A stretch of 64,000 nucleotides of DNA from an uncultured Roseibium sp. (GTDB lineage Bacteria; Pseudomonadota; Alphaproteobacteria; Rhizobiales; Stappiaceae). Shown piece after piece: positions 25,002 to 34,579 of this stretch (position 1 is the first letter of the stretch; each line of letters opens with the position of its first letter). Location: assembly GCF_947496995.1 (NCBI RefSeq), contig NZ_CANMFD010000001.1, forward strand, positions 554,692 to 618,691, given 5' to 3'. The notes under the pieces were generated by a model, which searched no databases, was not told the origin of the DNA, and saw nothing but the letters and a program-made list of their open reading frames with translations. Made by a program: the position numbers and the translations under genes.

Positions 25002-25766
25002 TCACGCCTCGGGCGAGCGATCCGGCGAAAACCCGACGCGTCCGACCATCGGAAGCTTCAGTGAAAAATCATTCAGGTCGATGCCGTAAGTCAGGCCCAG
25101 GAGGTTGACCTCAAGTCCCTCTTCCCAGGCGACCAGGATGCCCAGGAGACCTCGAAAAGAGAGTTGGTATCCGGTGCCGCTCGGGGCTTTCGCCCAGAGG
25201 CCTGCTTCCAGAAAATCCTTGCCCACAGCGGTCGGGGGCAGGTCCAGCCTGAGTTCGGGCGCGACCCGGCCGAGATGGGCGATGAACGTGTTCGAGTTGG
25301 GGCCCGGCCAGACGGTATATTTGTCGTCGTGGTGGTACTGGTTGATGGCTTCCAGCAGTCTCGGAATCGCGGTAGCGGCCTCCCGGCCTCGAAACTCGGC
25401 AATCAGTCGCGGCTCCGCGCCGAACCAGCGGCTGTCCGGAGGGCGGCGAGAGGCGGAAACCGCTTTCCCGCCCCGGCGCACCCGCCACCCGGTGACCTCA
25501 TAAGTGGTGAAGTGCTCCGCCTCCGGCGGCTTGATCGATATCCAGCTGTGCACCCCGAAATACCCCCGCCAGCTGAAGGCCCGGGCGGCATAGACCTGGA
25601 TGATCGCCTGCCGTTCGGTGCGCGGATCGGGTGCGATCCCGAGCGGCACCCTACTGGCAGTGCTCCAATGCGCGGCTGTCGACTGCACCCCCGAAAGATA
25701 CGCGGCGAGGCCAAGGCCAAGATTGAGAAGCACGAATCCCGTAACCCAGATCAAGATCCGACGCAT
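25002..25766 (-). CDS. DUF3750 domain protein
   Basis: 254 residues from ATG 25766. One N-terminal membrane segment (ILIWVTGFVLLNLGLGLAAYL) is followed by a periplasmic domain with VYAARAFSWRGYFGVHSWIS, FTTYEVTGWRVRR and YTVWPGPNSNTFIAHLGR. The conserved H-S-W and N-S-N-T-F segments are the family's hallmarks and look like a papain/NlpC-like arrangement, but no activity is established. It is monocistronic, convergent with the ThDP gene. Confidence 0.8.
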   Translation of the reverse strand: MRRILIWVTGFVLLNLGLGLAAYLSGVQSTAAHWSTASRVPLGIAPDPRTERQAIIQVYAARAFSWRGYFGVHSWISIKPPEAEHFTTYEVTGWRVRRGGKAVSASRRPPDSRWFGAEPRLIAEFRGREAATAIPRLLEAINQYHHDDKYTVWPGPNSNTFIAHLGRVAPELRLDLPPTAVGKDFLEAGLWAKAPSGTGYQLSFRGLLGILVAWEEGLEVNLLGLTYGIDLNDFSLKLPMVGRVGFSPDRSPEA

Positions 25767-26299
25767 TGAGTGTCCCGTGTTCCGTTTCCTGGCGTTGCAG
25801 CCTTGAGCCCGTTTCAACGCCTCGCTGATGGCGTCATCTTTCCAACCGGGTGTCTCCAAAGCCAATCACATTCCTGCGACAGGGATTGGTGTCAGCAGCT
25901 TTTCGCTGATCGAACAGAAACAGCGCTCCAGCCGGTGACCCAACACCGGAGTCGATTCCGGCGAAACGGACTTCCCGGCGGTGGCGTGCCGGATCGCGCA
26001 GCGGGCGTGTCACGGGGCGTTTTGAGTTGGGACTAGCGATGGCTGCAATCGAGCGGGAAGCGGTTATTCGCTTCGGTGGCTACCAAAGTCGGCTAGGCGC
26101 AGATAGTGACATTTGCAAAGTCTTGGAATCTGCCAGCCGGGCGGCGGTCCCATACTGAACGAGCAACGGATGGAGCAGACCTTCGCCGCAGGAGCAGCCA
26201 GCAAGCATCATTGAACGGACGGGATGCGGACAACCCTGTCGTTGTTTTCCAGTCTCTGAATGTCTTTACGTGGCCGGTTAGGAGCCATATATCCGCAGA
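25767..26299. other. Spacer holding the gene remnant
   Basis: 533 bp between the DUF3750 start and the GNAT gene. The only recognisable content is the partial ThDP-gene copy (25880-26025). From about 26080 base composition becomes AT-richer toward the acetyltransferase. Confidence 0.5.
25880..26025 (+). pseudogene. Decayed partial copy of the ThDP gene's 3' end
   Basis: 25890-25983 aligns with the segment of the ThDP gene from about 24455 to 24546 (shared blocks CGCTCCAGCC and TTCCCGGCGGT). After a deletion of about 90-100 bp, 25985-26025 matches the last 40 bp of that gene down to the same GGGGCGTTTTGA stop. Frame is lost by indels. This is a truncated, mutated duplicate left behind on the far side of the DUF3750 gene. 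Confidence 0.75.
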
Positions 26300-26899
26300 A
26301 TGAAATTCGATATCGCGCCCGATTTGTTTTTGAAATTCCTCCAGCGGTCAGACGCTGAGGACTTGTTTCGGGTTGTTGATGCCAACCGTGATTTTTTGCG
26401 GAGTTGGTTGCCTTGGCTCGACAGAAACTGTTCGCCAGACGATTCTCGGAAGTTTATCGAAAGCATCCATCGCCAGGAAAATGCCGATTTGGGTTTTGCA
26501 TGTGGGGTTTACTGGAAAGACAGTCTTGTTGGGATGTGCGGTTTTCACGAGATTAACAAGCAAGAACAATCAGTTGTTATTGGGTATTGGCTGTCAGAAG
26601 ATTGTCAGGGGAACGGCATAATTTCTCGATGCACATCCTTTTTCATCGACTACGCCTTTGACAAGCTGAGCCTTGAAAAAGTTTGGATACCGGTCGCCGA
26701 AGGAAATATCCGCAGTCGTAAGGTTTGCGAGAGACTTGGCCTGGTGTCAGAGGGCATATCTCAAAGGGCTGAATGGCTCTATGTCAGATGGGTAAACCAC
26801 GTTTGCTATGCTATGGATGCGCAACGGTGGCGAGAGATAAGCCAAAACGCCAACAGTCGATCGTCTGGGATGAGGCAGCTTCTTCCTTCAACGCGCTGA
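26300..26899 (+). CDS. GNAT N-acetyltransferase, RimJ/RimL type
   Basis: 199 residues. The GNAT core is present: FACGVYWKDSLVGMCGFHEI (beta 2-3), VVIGYWLSEDCQGNGIISRC (acetyl-CoA loop, variant of Q/R-x-x-G-x-G/A), then VAEGNIRSRKVCERLGL. It closely follows the RimL pattern and would acetylate an N-terminal amine or small molecule. Codon use and base composition are more AT-rich than neighbours, suggesting recent acquisition. No clear ribosome binding site precedes ATG 26300. Confidence 0.82.
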   Translation: MKFDIAPDLFLKFLQRSDAEDLFRVVDANRDFLRSWLPWLDRNCSPDDSRKFIESIHRQENADLGFACGVYWKDSLVGMCGFHEINKQEQSVVIGYWLSEDCQGNGIISRCTSFFIDYAFDKLSLEKVWIPVAEGNIRSRKVCERLGLVSEGISQRAEWLYVRWVNHVCYAMDAQRWREISQNANSRSSGMRQLLPSTR

Positions 26900-27074
26900 G
26901 CAGCATCCGTGACTCTAGGCTCCTTTCTGCCATTCGCCGCAAATGGCTCGAATGGCAGCTTGGGGCCGGTGTCTAGCAGGCACTACCAGGGTCAGGATCG
27001 GGATGCTGTACCACGGCAAGTCCGCTTCGAGCCTAACGTGGATGTCGATACATCAGTTGGGACAAATCCACGCT

Positions 27075-27260
27075 CTAGCGGTTGCTGAGGTCCAGAAAAC
27101 ATCGGATGCCTAGACCATCTAACTGCACGTCACCGCCCCGCGCTGAACACTGGTAGGCTCCAAAAGAATTCCAGCCTATGAAGATTGCTGCCAACACCAG
27201 AAAAATAACTAACAAGTTGCGCTTGTGATTTGTCGATGAAGTTGGAGTATTTTCAGTCAT
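27075..27260 (-). CDS. Small single-pass membrane protein
   Basis: 61 residues from ATG 27260, with AAGGA 8 nt upstream. A polar N-terminus (MTENTPTSSTNHKRN) precedes one membrane helix (LLVIFLVLAAIFIGWNSFGAY) and a short tail containing two cysteines (CSARGGDVQLDGLGIRCF). Orientation would be N-in with the Cys pair outside, possibly disulfide-bonded. The family is not recognised. It lies in the AT-richer patch with the GNAT gene. Confidence 0.6.
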   Translation of the reverse strand: MTENTPTSSTNHKRNLLVIFLVLAAIFIGWNSFGAYQCSARGGDVQLDGLGIRCFLDLSNR

Positions 27261-27578
27261 GATGATTGTCCTTGCGATAAGTTTTCTTGAATTTGTAGGT
27301 CGAAAGCATAAAGTTTTTGTTTTCCAGAGCGACACAGTTTTGCGCAATGTTTCGCAATATTTGTTTCGTCCGCTTAGTGGACCTTGGCAGTGACACAAAC
27401 ACCGCAGGCGCGGCGAATGGCCGATTTGACGGTACGCGACGCAGCGCACAGCTTAGCCGATGAATGACAGGAAAGGGCCGCAAGCAGAGATCTCCCCCTA
27501 GACCTTCCCCGGCCCCCTCATTATGCTGCACCCGCGAAAAGACCGGTCTGACGACAAACCGGCTGCGGGAGGAACGAA
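27261..27578. other. Spacer upstream of panC
   Basis: 318 bp between divergent genes. AT-rich at left, GC-rich at right. It must hold the panC promoter. I see no riboswitch or operator that I can name. Confidence 0.45.
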
Positions 27579-28430
27579 ATGAAAATCTGCCCGACAAAGG
27601 TGGAGATGCGCGAGACCGTGCGCGCATGGCGGCGCGAGGGCGCGGCGGTTGGTCTGGTTCCGACCATGGGCTACCTGCATGACGGCCACCTCGGCCTCGT
27701 GCGCCTGGCCCGCGAAAAGGCGGACCGGGTGGTGGCGAGCATCTTCGTCAATCCGACCCAGTTCGGCCCCAACGAGGACCTTGCGACCTACCCGCGCGAC
27801 GAGACCCGCGACCTGGCGCTTTTGAAGGCCGAAGGCGTCGATGCGGTTTTCATGCCGAGCGTTGAGGAAATGTACGGCGCGGGCGGCGATACCTTTGTGG
27901 AGGTGCCGGGCCTCTCCGCCATTCTGCAGGGCGCCCTGCGGCCGGGACATTTTCGCGGTGTCGCCACGGTGGTGACCAAGCTCTTCAACATCGTCACGCC
28001 GGATTTTGCCGTCTTCGGCGAAAAGGACTACCAGCAGCTGACCCTGATCCGCCAGATGGTGCGCGATCTCGACATGCCGCTGGAGATTGTCGGACATCCG
28101 ACCGTGCGCGAGGCGGACGGTCTCGCCATGTCCTCGCGCAACGTCCGCCTGAGTGCGGAGCACCGCGCGCAGGCGGTTGTCCTCAGCCGGGCGCTGTCCC
28201 GGGCGCAGGAGCTGGCGACATCCGCCGTCGATATTGCCGCTCTGAACGCCGCCATCCGGGAAGAGCTTGCCGCCGCGCCGGCGGCCGAGGTCAGGAGTGT
28301 CGATATCCGGGATGCCGACACGCTTGCCGAGCTTTCCGGCCGCCTCGACCTGCCGGCCGTTGTGCTGCTCGCTGTCGGCTTCGGCAACGTTCTTCTGATT
28401 GACCAGCGGGTCATCTCGCCCGATACCTGA
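27579..28430 (+). CDS. panC: Pantoate--beta-alanine ligase
   Basis: 283 residues, normal length. [15 protein letters not shown] is the HIGH-type ATP site. [27 protein letters not shown] and the KMSKS-equivalent loop MSSRNVRL complete the PanC active site. It joins pantoate and beta-alanine to pantothenate in CoA biosynthesis, acting in the cytosol. GGAGGAACGAA precedes ATG 27579. panB follows after 35 bp in the same operon. Confidence 0.96.
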   Translation: MKICPTKVEMRETVRAWRREGAAVGLVPTMGYLHDGHLGLVRLAREKADRVVASIFVNPTQFGPNEDLATYPRDETRDLALLKAEGVDAVFMPSVEEMYGAGGDTFVEVPGLSAILQGALRPGHFRGVATVVTKLFNIVTPDFAVFGEKDYQQLTLIRQMVRDLDMPLEIVGHPTVREADGLAMSSRNVRLSAEHRAQAVVLSRALSRAQELATSAVDIAALNAAIREELAAAPAAEVRSVDIRDADTLAELSGRLDLPAVVLLAVGFGNVLLIDQRVISPDT

Positions 28431-28465
28431 ATTCGCCTCTCAAGCCCCCTTCGAAAGGACGCCGC

Positions 28466-29275
28466 ATGAGCACCCAGAAACCCATCCGCCGCACCACGGC
28501 CCCGCAGATCACCAGGCGCAAGGGCGGCGACCCGATCGTCTCGCTGACCTCCTACCACGCCCACACGGCGGCCATCGTCGATGAATACGCGGATTTCATC
28601 CTCGTCGGCGACAGTCTCGGCATGGTGATGCACGGCATGGAATCGACCGTCGGCGTGTCGCTGGAACTGATGATCATGCACGGCAAGGCGGTGGTGCGCG
28701 GCACGAAGAAGGCGCTCGTCGTCGTCGACATGCCCTTCGGTACCTACGAGGAAAGCCCGTCCGAAGCCTTCAGGAACGCCGCGCGCGTCATGAAGGAAAC
28801 CCAGTGCGGCGCGGTCAAGCTGGAAGGCGGCGTGCGCATGGCCGAAACCATCAACTTCCTGACCGAACGCGGCATTCCCGTCATGGCCCATACCGGCCTC
28901 ACGCCGCAATCCGTCAACGTCATGGGCGGCTTCCGCACCCAGGGGCGGGACGAGGACACCTGGGCGATGCACGAGGCAGACGCCCGCGCTGTCTCCGATG
29001 CGGGGGCCTTCGGCATCGTTCTGGAAGGCATGGTCGAGCCGCTGGCGGCAAGGATCACAAGCCAGATCCCCATCCCGACCATCGGCATCGGCGCCTCTCC
29101 CCAGTGCGACGGCCAGATCCTGGTTCTGGAAGACATGCTCGGCCTCAACCCCACCCCGCCGAAATTCGTCAAGGTCTACGGCAACCTCGGCGGCCAGATC
29201 GAGGCAGCCGTGAAGGCCTACGCCGAAGAGGTCAAGTCCCGCAGCTTCCCGGGTGAGGATCAGGTGTACAGGTAG
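28466..29275 (+). CDS. panB: 3-Methyl-2-oxobutanoate hydroxymethyltransferase
   Basis: 269 residues. The TIM-barrel enzyme motifs are [30 protein letters not shown] (Mg-binding Asp), [25 protein letters not shown] and [14 protein letters not shown]. It makes ketopantoate from alpha-ketoisovalerate and methylene-THF, the step before PanE/PanC. AAAGGACGCCGC precedes the ATG. It is the second gene of panC-panB; repeat DNA follows immediately. Confidence 0.96.
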   Translation: MSTQKPIRRTTAPQITRRKGGDPIVSLTSYHAHTAAIVDEYADFILVGDSLGMVMHGMESTVGVSLELMIMHGKAVVRGTKKALVVVDMPFGTYEESPSEAFRNAARVMKETQCGAVKLEGGVRMAETINFLTERGIPVMAHTGLTPQSVNVMGGFRTQGRDEDTWAMHEADARAVSDAGAFGIVLEGMVEPLAARITSQIPIPTIGIGASPQCDGQILVLEDMLGLNPTPPKFVKVYGNLGGQIEAAVKAYAEEVKSRSFPGEDQVYR

Positions 29276-29289
29276 GCGAAGGAGGCAAA

Positions 29290-30140
29290 GACACCTCCGC
29301 TTGCTCCCCTCTCCCCCCTTGAGGGGGAGATGTCCGTGAAACGGACAGAGGGGGGTGAAGCGGCGCAGCGTGTTCGGGGAAAACCGTGGTGTGCGGAGAG
29401 GCTGTCACCCCCCTCTGTCTCCTGCCGGAGACATCTCCCCCTCAAGGGGGGAGACCGGGTGCCGGCCGCGAGGCTTGTAGTCCATGCAAGGGTCATCGAG
29501 GCTGGATAGCAGTGGCCTTGGAGGTTCTTTGTCATCCCGGTTTGACGCGGCAGCGGCAAGACCGGGATCCAGTACTCCAGGCGGGTTTGAATGGGAGCGT
29601 AAATTCAGCGGGTTACTGGATCCCTGCCTGCGCAGGGATGACAAGAAACGAAAAGCATTTCCCTTGAAGTGCCGGACGTTGCAGCATCCGGAAACAAACG
29701 CCCGATGTTCTGGCCCCCGAAATGACACCTCCGCTTGCTCCTGTCTCCCCCCTTGAGGGGGAGATGTCCGTGAAACGGACAGAGGGGGGTGAAGCGGTGC
29801 AGCGTGTTCGGGGGAAATTGTTGTGTGCGGAGAGGCTGTCACCCCCCTCTGTCTCCTGCCGGAGACATCTCCCCCTCAAGGGGGGAGACCGGGTGCCGGC
29901 CGCGAGGCTTGTAGTCAATGCAAGGGTCATCGAGGCCGGACGACAGTGGGCTTGGAGATTCTTTGTCATCCCGGTTTGACGCGGCAGCGGCAAGACCGGG
30001 ATCCAGTACTCCAGGCGGGTTTGAATGGAAGCGTAAATTCAGCGGGTTACTGGATCCCTGCCTGCGCAGGGATGACAAGAAACGAAAAGCATTTCCCGGA
30101 ACCGCCGGCCCATTGCAGCATTTTGAAATAAACGCCCGAT
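29290..30140. repeat. 434-bp tandem duplication of intergenic repeat DNA
   Basis: Unit 1 (29290-29706) and unit 2 (29724-30140) repeat at a constant 434-bp offset, with a few substitutions between them. Each unit contains the C-rich palindromic element (29311-29454; 29745-29888) followed by a second repeat that opens TTGTCATCCCGG and closes CGCAGGGATGACAAG. The block spans most of the panB-ada gap and contains no gene; open frames here are repeat artefacts. Confidence 0.92.
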
Positions 30141-30181
30141 TTCCGGCTGCACTATCCGTCCGCTCAGCTTAATCTCTGGCC

Positions 30182-31240
30182 ATGCTGATGACCCGACCTT
30201 CCTTCGATACGCTTTATGAGGCCCTTCTGGCGCGCGATGCGTCCTATGACGGGCGCATGTTCGTCTGTGTTTCCTCCACCGGCATCTTCTGCCGGCTCAC
30301 CTGTCCGGCGCGCAAGCCCAGGGCGGAAAACTGCAGTTTTCATGAGACGGTAGCCGAATGCATCGAAGCCGGGTTCCGCCCTTGCAAGCGCTGCCGGCCG
30401 ACAACGCCCGAGGCCAGCGCCGACCCGGTGGTGAAGCCATTGATAGAAGCGCTGGAAAAACGGCCCTCCTATCGCTGGGGCGAGCCGGACCTGGTCCGCA
30501 TGGGGTTTGAACCTTCCACCGTGCGCCGTGCCTTCAAGCGTCATTTCGGGATGACCTTTCTGGAAATGGCCCGCCAGCGCCGCCTGCAGGAGGGGTTCTC
30601 GGCGCTCGCCGGTGGCGGCAAGGTCATCGACGCGCAGATCACCGCGGGCTTCGAGTCCCCAAGCGCCTTCCGGGAAGCCTTCGCGAAAATCCTCGGCCAG
30701 CCTCCGGGGGCGTTTTCCGCGCAGCCGCTGCTGTTCGCCGATTGGGTCGCATCGCCGCTCGGGCCGATGATCGCCGTGACCGACAGCACCCAGCTTCACC
30801 TGCTGGAATTTCTCGACCGCAAGGCGTTTCCCGCCGAGTTCAGAAAGCTGCAGACCTTCGCGAAAGGCGAAATCGGCTTCGGACGCACGGAAGTAACGGA
30901 TCAGATCCAGGCCGAGCTCGACCGCTTCTTCGCAGGCCGGGGCGGTACCTTCGAGACGAAACTCGCCCTGCACGGCACGGCTTTCACCCGCGATGTGTGG
31001 CGCGAGCTGCTAAGGATCCCCGCCGGCGACATCCGCAGCTACACCGATGTGGCGAAAGCCCTCGGCCGGCCGGAAGCGGTGCGCGCCGTCGCCCGCGCCA
31101 ATGGCGCCAACCAGATCGCCGTGGTCATTCCCTGCCACCGGGTCATGGGCGCCGACGGCTCCCTGACCGGCTACGGCGGCGGCCTGTGGCGCAAACAGCG
31201 CCTGATCGAGATCGAGCAGGGGTATCGCTCCGGGGCGTGA
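30182..31240 (+). CDS. ada: Ada: methylphosphotriester/O6-methylguanine-DNA methyltransferase and regulator
   Basis: 352 residues. The N-terminal zinc domain has C37 and C41 (FCRLTC) with C68 and C71 (PCKRC); C37 is the methyl acceptor. An AraC-type helix-turn-helix region occupies about 85-190. The C-terminal methyltransferase has IPCHRV with acceptor C318. The full three-part E. coli architecture is present, so it both repairs alkylated DNA and activates its own regulon. Starts at ATG 30182 or 30188. It directly follows the tandem repeat. Confidence 0.93.
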   Translation: MLMTRPSFDTLYEALLARDASYDGRMFVCVSSTGIFCRLTCPARKPRAENCSFHETVAECIEAGFRPCKRCRPTTPEASADPVVKPLIEALEKRPSYRWGEPDLVRMGFEPSTVRRAFKRHFGMTFLEMARQRRLQEGFSALAGGGKVIDAQITAGFESPSAFREAFAKILGQPPGAFSAQPLLFADWVASPLGPMIAVTDSTQLHLLEFLDRKAFPAEFRKLQTFAKGEIGFGRTEVTDQIQAELDRFFAGRGGTFETKLALHGTAFTRDVWRELLRIPAGDIRSYTDVAKALGRPEAVRAVARANGANQIAVVIPCHRVMGADGSLTGYGGGLWRKQRLIEIEQGYRSGA

Positions 31241-31539
31241 CACGGAGCGGCATGCCTCGCGCAAAATACCGTTGTTTGAGCAAGCGGCACTGCGAGTGGG
31301 CCCCGGGTCAGGGGTACAACCTCTCCGCGTCATCCCGGGCGCAGCGAAGCGGAGACCCGGGATCGGAGAGCCGAAGCCTGAGGACAGAAACACGAGGCGT
31401 TTGTGCCTCGCCGGTCCCGGCTCGCGCTTCGCTTGGCCGGGATGACGAAGGTTGGGGCCGGCCTTTATCCGCAGACGAAAAAAGGGCCGGAAACCGGCCC
31501 TTCTCGCGTCATTTGCATGCGTGAAAACGAAAGTCAGCC
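31241..31539. repeat. REP-like inverted pair in the ada/hydrolase gap
   Basis: GTCATCCCGGGCGCAGCGAA (from 31329) is mirrored by CGCTTCGCTTGGCCGGGATG (from 31425). This is a complete two-REP structure; relatives are in the spacer near 10.6 kb. No gene is seen in the spacer between the convergent genes. Confidence 0.7.
31475..31502 (-). terminator. Terminator of the fucose operon (minus strand)
   Basis: AAGGGCCGG/CCGGCCCTT with a 3-nt loop. On the minus strand it is followed by TTTTTTCGTC. It lies 38 bp after the stop of the terminal hydrolase gene. Confidence 0.85.
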
Positions 31540-32394
31540 TTACGCTTTCACGACCTTCTGGGCCTGGCTGCCGAGCTTGTCGATGCCGAGCCGCATGACT
31601 TCGCCGCCCTTCAGGTAGACCGGCGGTTTCTGGCCCATGCCGACGCCCGGAGGGGTGCCGGTGGAGATTACGTCGCCGGGCTGCAGGCTCATGAAGCGGC
31701 TGAGATAGGAGACGAGGAACGGCACCCGGTAGACCATCGTCTTCGTGGAGCCGTCCTGGTAGCGCTTGCCGTCGACTTCGAGCCACATGCCCAGGGCGTC
31801 GTGGTCGCCGACTTCATCGGGCGTCACCAGCCAGGGGCCGGTCGGGCCGAAGGTGTCGCAGCCCTTGCCCTTGTCCCAGGTGCCGGAGCGTTCGATCTGG
31901 TATTCGCGCTCGGAGACGTCGTTGACAACGCAGAACCCGGCGACATGGCTCATGGCGTCGGCTTCCTCGATATAGGAGCCGCCCTTGCCGATGACGACGC
32001 CGAGCTCGACTTCCCAGTCGGTCTTCACGGAACCGCGCGGAATTTTCACATCGTCATCGGGACCGACGACGGCGGATGTCCACTTGTTGAATACCACCGG
32101 TTCCGGCGGAACCTCCATTCCGGCTTCGGCGGCATGGTCGGCGTAATTCAGACCGATGCAGATGAACTTGCCGATGGCGCCGACGCATGGTCCCAGACGC
32201 AGATCTTTCTGCGGATCGCCGTCGACGAGCGGCAGGCCGGAAATGTCGAGGCCCTTCAGGCGTTCGATGCTTTCGGGCAGAAGCGCGTCGCCGGCGATAT
32301 CCGAAACAACCGATGACAGATCGCGAACCCGGTTGTCCGCATCGAGAACGCCCGGCTTTTCCTGTCCGGGAGCGCCAAATCGCAGCAATTTCAT
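31540..32394 (-). CDS. 2,4-Diketo-3-deoxy-L-fuconate hydrolase (FAH family)
   Basis: 284 residues of the fumarylacetoacetate-hydrolase fold. ICIGLNYADHAAEAG, PVVFNKWTSAVVGP, the metal-binding DWEVELGVVIGK (E-x-E type) and GDVISTGTPPGVGMG are all intact. In the oxidative L-fucose pathway this family member hydrolyses 2,4-diketo-3-deoxyfuconate to pyruvate and L-lactate. Specificity is inferred from the adjoining pathway genes. It is the last gene of the minus-strand operon, separated from the binding-protein gene by a strong hairpin. Confidence 0.85.
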   Translation of the reverse strand: MKLLRFGAPGQEKPGVLDADNRVRDLSSVVSDIAGDALLPESIERLKGLDISGLPLVDGDPQKDLRLGPCVGAIGKFICIGLNYADHAAEAGMEVPPEPVVFNKWTSAVVGPDDDVKIPRGSVKTDWEVELGVVIGKGGSYIEEADAMSHVAGFCVVNDVSEREYQIERSGTWDKGKGCDTFGPTGPWLVTPDEVGDHDALGMWLEVDGKRYQDGSTKTMVYRVPFLVSYLSRFMSLQPGDVISTGTPPGVGMGQKPPVYLKGGEVMRLGIDKLGSQAQKVVKA

Positions 32395-32511
32395 GAAATC
32401 AGTATCCTTGGTGCTGGAAGCCCGGCCGCACCGGCGGCCGGGTTCGTCGGTTCAAACTGCCTTCATATGGACCGATAGGAAAGCAGAAAAGAGCTTTTGT
32501 CCGCAAAGCCT

Positions 32512-32545
32512 GGAGCATCCCGCGCTTCTGGTCGCGGGATGCTCC
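32512..32545 (-). terminator. Strong hairpin between binding-protein and hydrolase genes
   Basis: A 13-bp perfect stem (GGAGCATCCCGCG with its complement) around an 8-nt loop lies 9 bp after the ABC binding-protein stop. There is no proper U-tract, so it more likely protects the abundant binding-protein mRNA or attenuates than fully terminates. Confidence 0.65.
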
Positions 32546-32553
32546 GGTCGGGA

Positions 32554-33498
32554 TCAGTCGTAGAGGACAGCGGCGATTTTCGGATCGTCGATGTTGGAGT
32601 TGTCGTAGTAGTAGAAACCGGTGTCGATATTCGCCGGAACGTCCTTGCCCTGTGAGGCTTCGAGCGCGGCCTTCACGGTTTCATAGCCGATGCCGACAGG
32701 GTTCTGGGTGATGGCGCCGGCCATCACGCCATTGCGGATCGCGTCCTTCTGGGCCTTGCCGCTGTCGTAGCCGATGATGACGATATCGGATTTACCCATC
32801 TCGGTAACGCCGTTGACCACACCGAGCGCCGAGCCTTCGTTGGCGCCGAAGATGCCTTTCAGATCCGGGTTGGCGGTCAGGATCGCCTTGGTCAGTTCGG
32901 TCGACTTCAGATGGTCGCCGCCGCCGTACTGGACCGTGACCACTTCGATATCCGGGTACTTGGCCTTGATCTGGTTCGCAAATCCGTCGACCCGGTCGAT
33001 GCCCGTGCGGCTGGTCTGGTCATGGGCGATGATCGCCACCTGACCGGAACCGCCGATCAGCTCGGCCATCTTGTCGGCGGCAAGGGCCGCTGCGGCGACA
33101 TTGTCGGTGGAGGCGGTGCTCACCGGAATGTCGCTGTCGACACCGCTGTCGAAGGCGATGACCGGAATGCCCTTTTCCTGCGCCTGGCGCAGAAGCGGGA
33201 TGGCGGCCTGGCTGTCGAGAGCGGCGAAGCCGATTGCCGTCGGGTTCTTGGCGAGTGCGGCGGCGAGCATGTCGATCTGGCGATCGACCATGGTTTCATT
33301 GTCCGGCCCCTCGAAGGTGATGGTGACCCCGAGTTCTCCGGCGGCCTGATCCGCGCCGGCCTTGACCGCCTGCCAGAACTGGTGCTGGAAGCCTTTCGAA
33401 ATCATCGGAATGTAGATTTCCTGGGCGGAAGCGAAATTACCGGAAAGCATGAGTGCAAACGCACTGGCGGCTCCGATGAGGTGACGTCTGTTGAGCAT
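32554..33498 (-). CDS. Sugar ABC transporter periplasmic binding protein (RbsB-like)
   Basis: 314 residues. A signal peptide of about 25 (LIGAASAFALMLSGNFASA) is followed by a type-I periplasmic fold: IPMISKGFQHQFWQAVKAGADQAA, ITFEGPDN, PVIAFDSGVDSDIP, IIAHDQTS and GIFGANEGSALG. These are typical of ribose/allose/galactofuranose-type binding proteins. The surrounding catabolic genes make L-fucose (or a related 6-deoxyhexose/pentose) the likely ligand. GGAGAGGA lies before ATG 33498. Confidence 0.85.
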   Translation of the reverse strand: MLNRRHLIGAASAFALMLSGNFASAQEIYIPMISKGFQHQFWQAVKAGADQAAGELGVTITFEGPDNETMVDRQIDMLAAALAKNPTAIGFAALDSQAAIPLLRQAQEKGIPVIAFDSGVDSDIPVSTASTDNVAAAALAADKMAELIGGSGQVAIIAHDQTSRTGIDRVDGFANQIKAKYPDIEVVTVQYGGGDHLKSTELTKAILTANPDLKGIFGANEGSALGVVNGVTEMGKSDIVIIGYDSGKAQKDAIRNGVMAGAITQNPVGIGYETVKAALEASQGKDVPANIDTGFYYYDNSNIDDPKIAAVLYD

Positions 33499-33574
33499 AT
33501 TCCTCTCCTTTGTCGTGATCGGACTTCGTGTCCGCTTGCCGGGGTGTGGGCACCCTCTTCTTGTTGATGGACCT

Positions 33575-34579
33575 TCAGGCCTTGCGTCTGCGCACCATAT
33601 CCGCGTAGACGGCCAGAATGATGATGGCGCCGGTCACCACCGTCTGCCACTCCTGGGCGACGGACAGCACACGCAGGCCATTGGTGAGCACGGCCATGAT
33701 CAGCGCGCCGATCAGCGTGCCGAGCACGGTTCCCCGTCCGCCGGAAAGCGACGTTCCGCCGATGACAACGGCCGCGATCGCCTCAAGCTCGTAGCCGAGA
33801 CCGAGCGCCGGCTGGGCCGAGTTCAGGCGCGAGGCGATCAGTATGCCGGCGATGCCGCAGATGCCGCCCGCCAGACTGTAGACCGCCATTTTCCAGAAAT
33901 CGGTGTTCACCCCGGACAGACGCACGGCTTCCTCGTTCGAGCCGAGCGCGAACGTGTAGCGCCCGAGCACCGTGCGGCCGAGAACATAGGACGCGGCGAG
34001 TGCGACGATGAACAGGATCAGCACGCCATTGGGAATTGGCAGCGCGGGAATGACCTCGCCGATGAGCGAGCCGCGTGAGATCTGGTCGAAGCCGGGCGTG
34101 TCGTTGAAATAGATCGGCCGCGTGCCGGATATCACCAGCGACAGGCCCTTCAGGATCAGCATCATGCCGAGGGTGGCGATGAAGGGGGGGATCTTCATCT
34201 TGGCGACGAAGGTGCCCGAACACAGGCCGCAGAGCGCGCCCGTGCCGATGGCTGCCAGCACGCCGACCGGCAGCGGCATGCCGAGATTGGTCAGCACCAC
34301 ACCGGCGATCACCGCGCAGAAGGTCATCAGCGTTCCGACCGACAGGTCGATGCCGCCGGTGATGATCACCAGCGTTGCCGCCACCGCCAGCACGCCGTTG
34401 ACCGACGTCGCCTGCAGGATGGCGATCATGTTGGAGGTCTGCATGAAGTTGGGCGAGGCGATCGAAAAGCCGATCAGCAGCAGGACAAGGCTGGCGAAGG
34501 CCAGCAGCTTCTGATGCGCGCCCGTGTCGATCATCCGCGCGAACAGGGAGGGGGTGGAGGTCGGATTGACGGCTGTCAT
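33575..34579 (-). CDS. Sugar ABC transporter permease (RbsC-like)
   Basis: 334 residues from ATG 34579; the reading frame extends upstream, but this ATG overlaps the ATPase stop by 4 bp (ATGA). Eight to ten membrane segments. [16 protein letters not shown] is the family signature, and [15 protein letters not shown] and [21 protein letters not shown] are conserved in RbsC/XylH-like permeases. It works as a homodimer with the two-domain ATPase. Confidence 0.9.
   Translation of the reverse strand: MTAVNPTSTPSLFARMIDTGAHQKLLAFASLVLLLIGFSIASPNFMQTSNMIAILQATSVNGVLAVAATLVIITGGIDLSVGTLMTFCAVIAGVVLTNLGMPLPVGVLAAIGTGALCGLCSGTFVAKMKIPPFIATLGMMLILKGLSLVISGTRPIYFNDTPGFDQISRGSLIGEVIPALPIPNGVLILFIVALAASYVLGRTVLGRYTFALGSNEEAVRLSGVNTDFWKMAVYSLAGGICGIAGILIASRLNSAQPALGLGYELEAIAAVVIGGTSLSGGRGTVLGTLIGALIMAVLTNGLRVLSVAQEWQTVVTGAIIILAVYADMVRRRKA

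Noticed and set aside
29386-30172. Several frames of about 60-145 codons
   Set aside because: They are duplicated in both repeat units and shift with the repeats; no protein-like composition.
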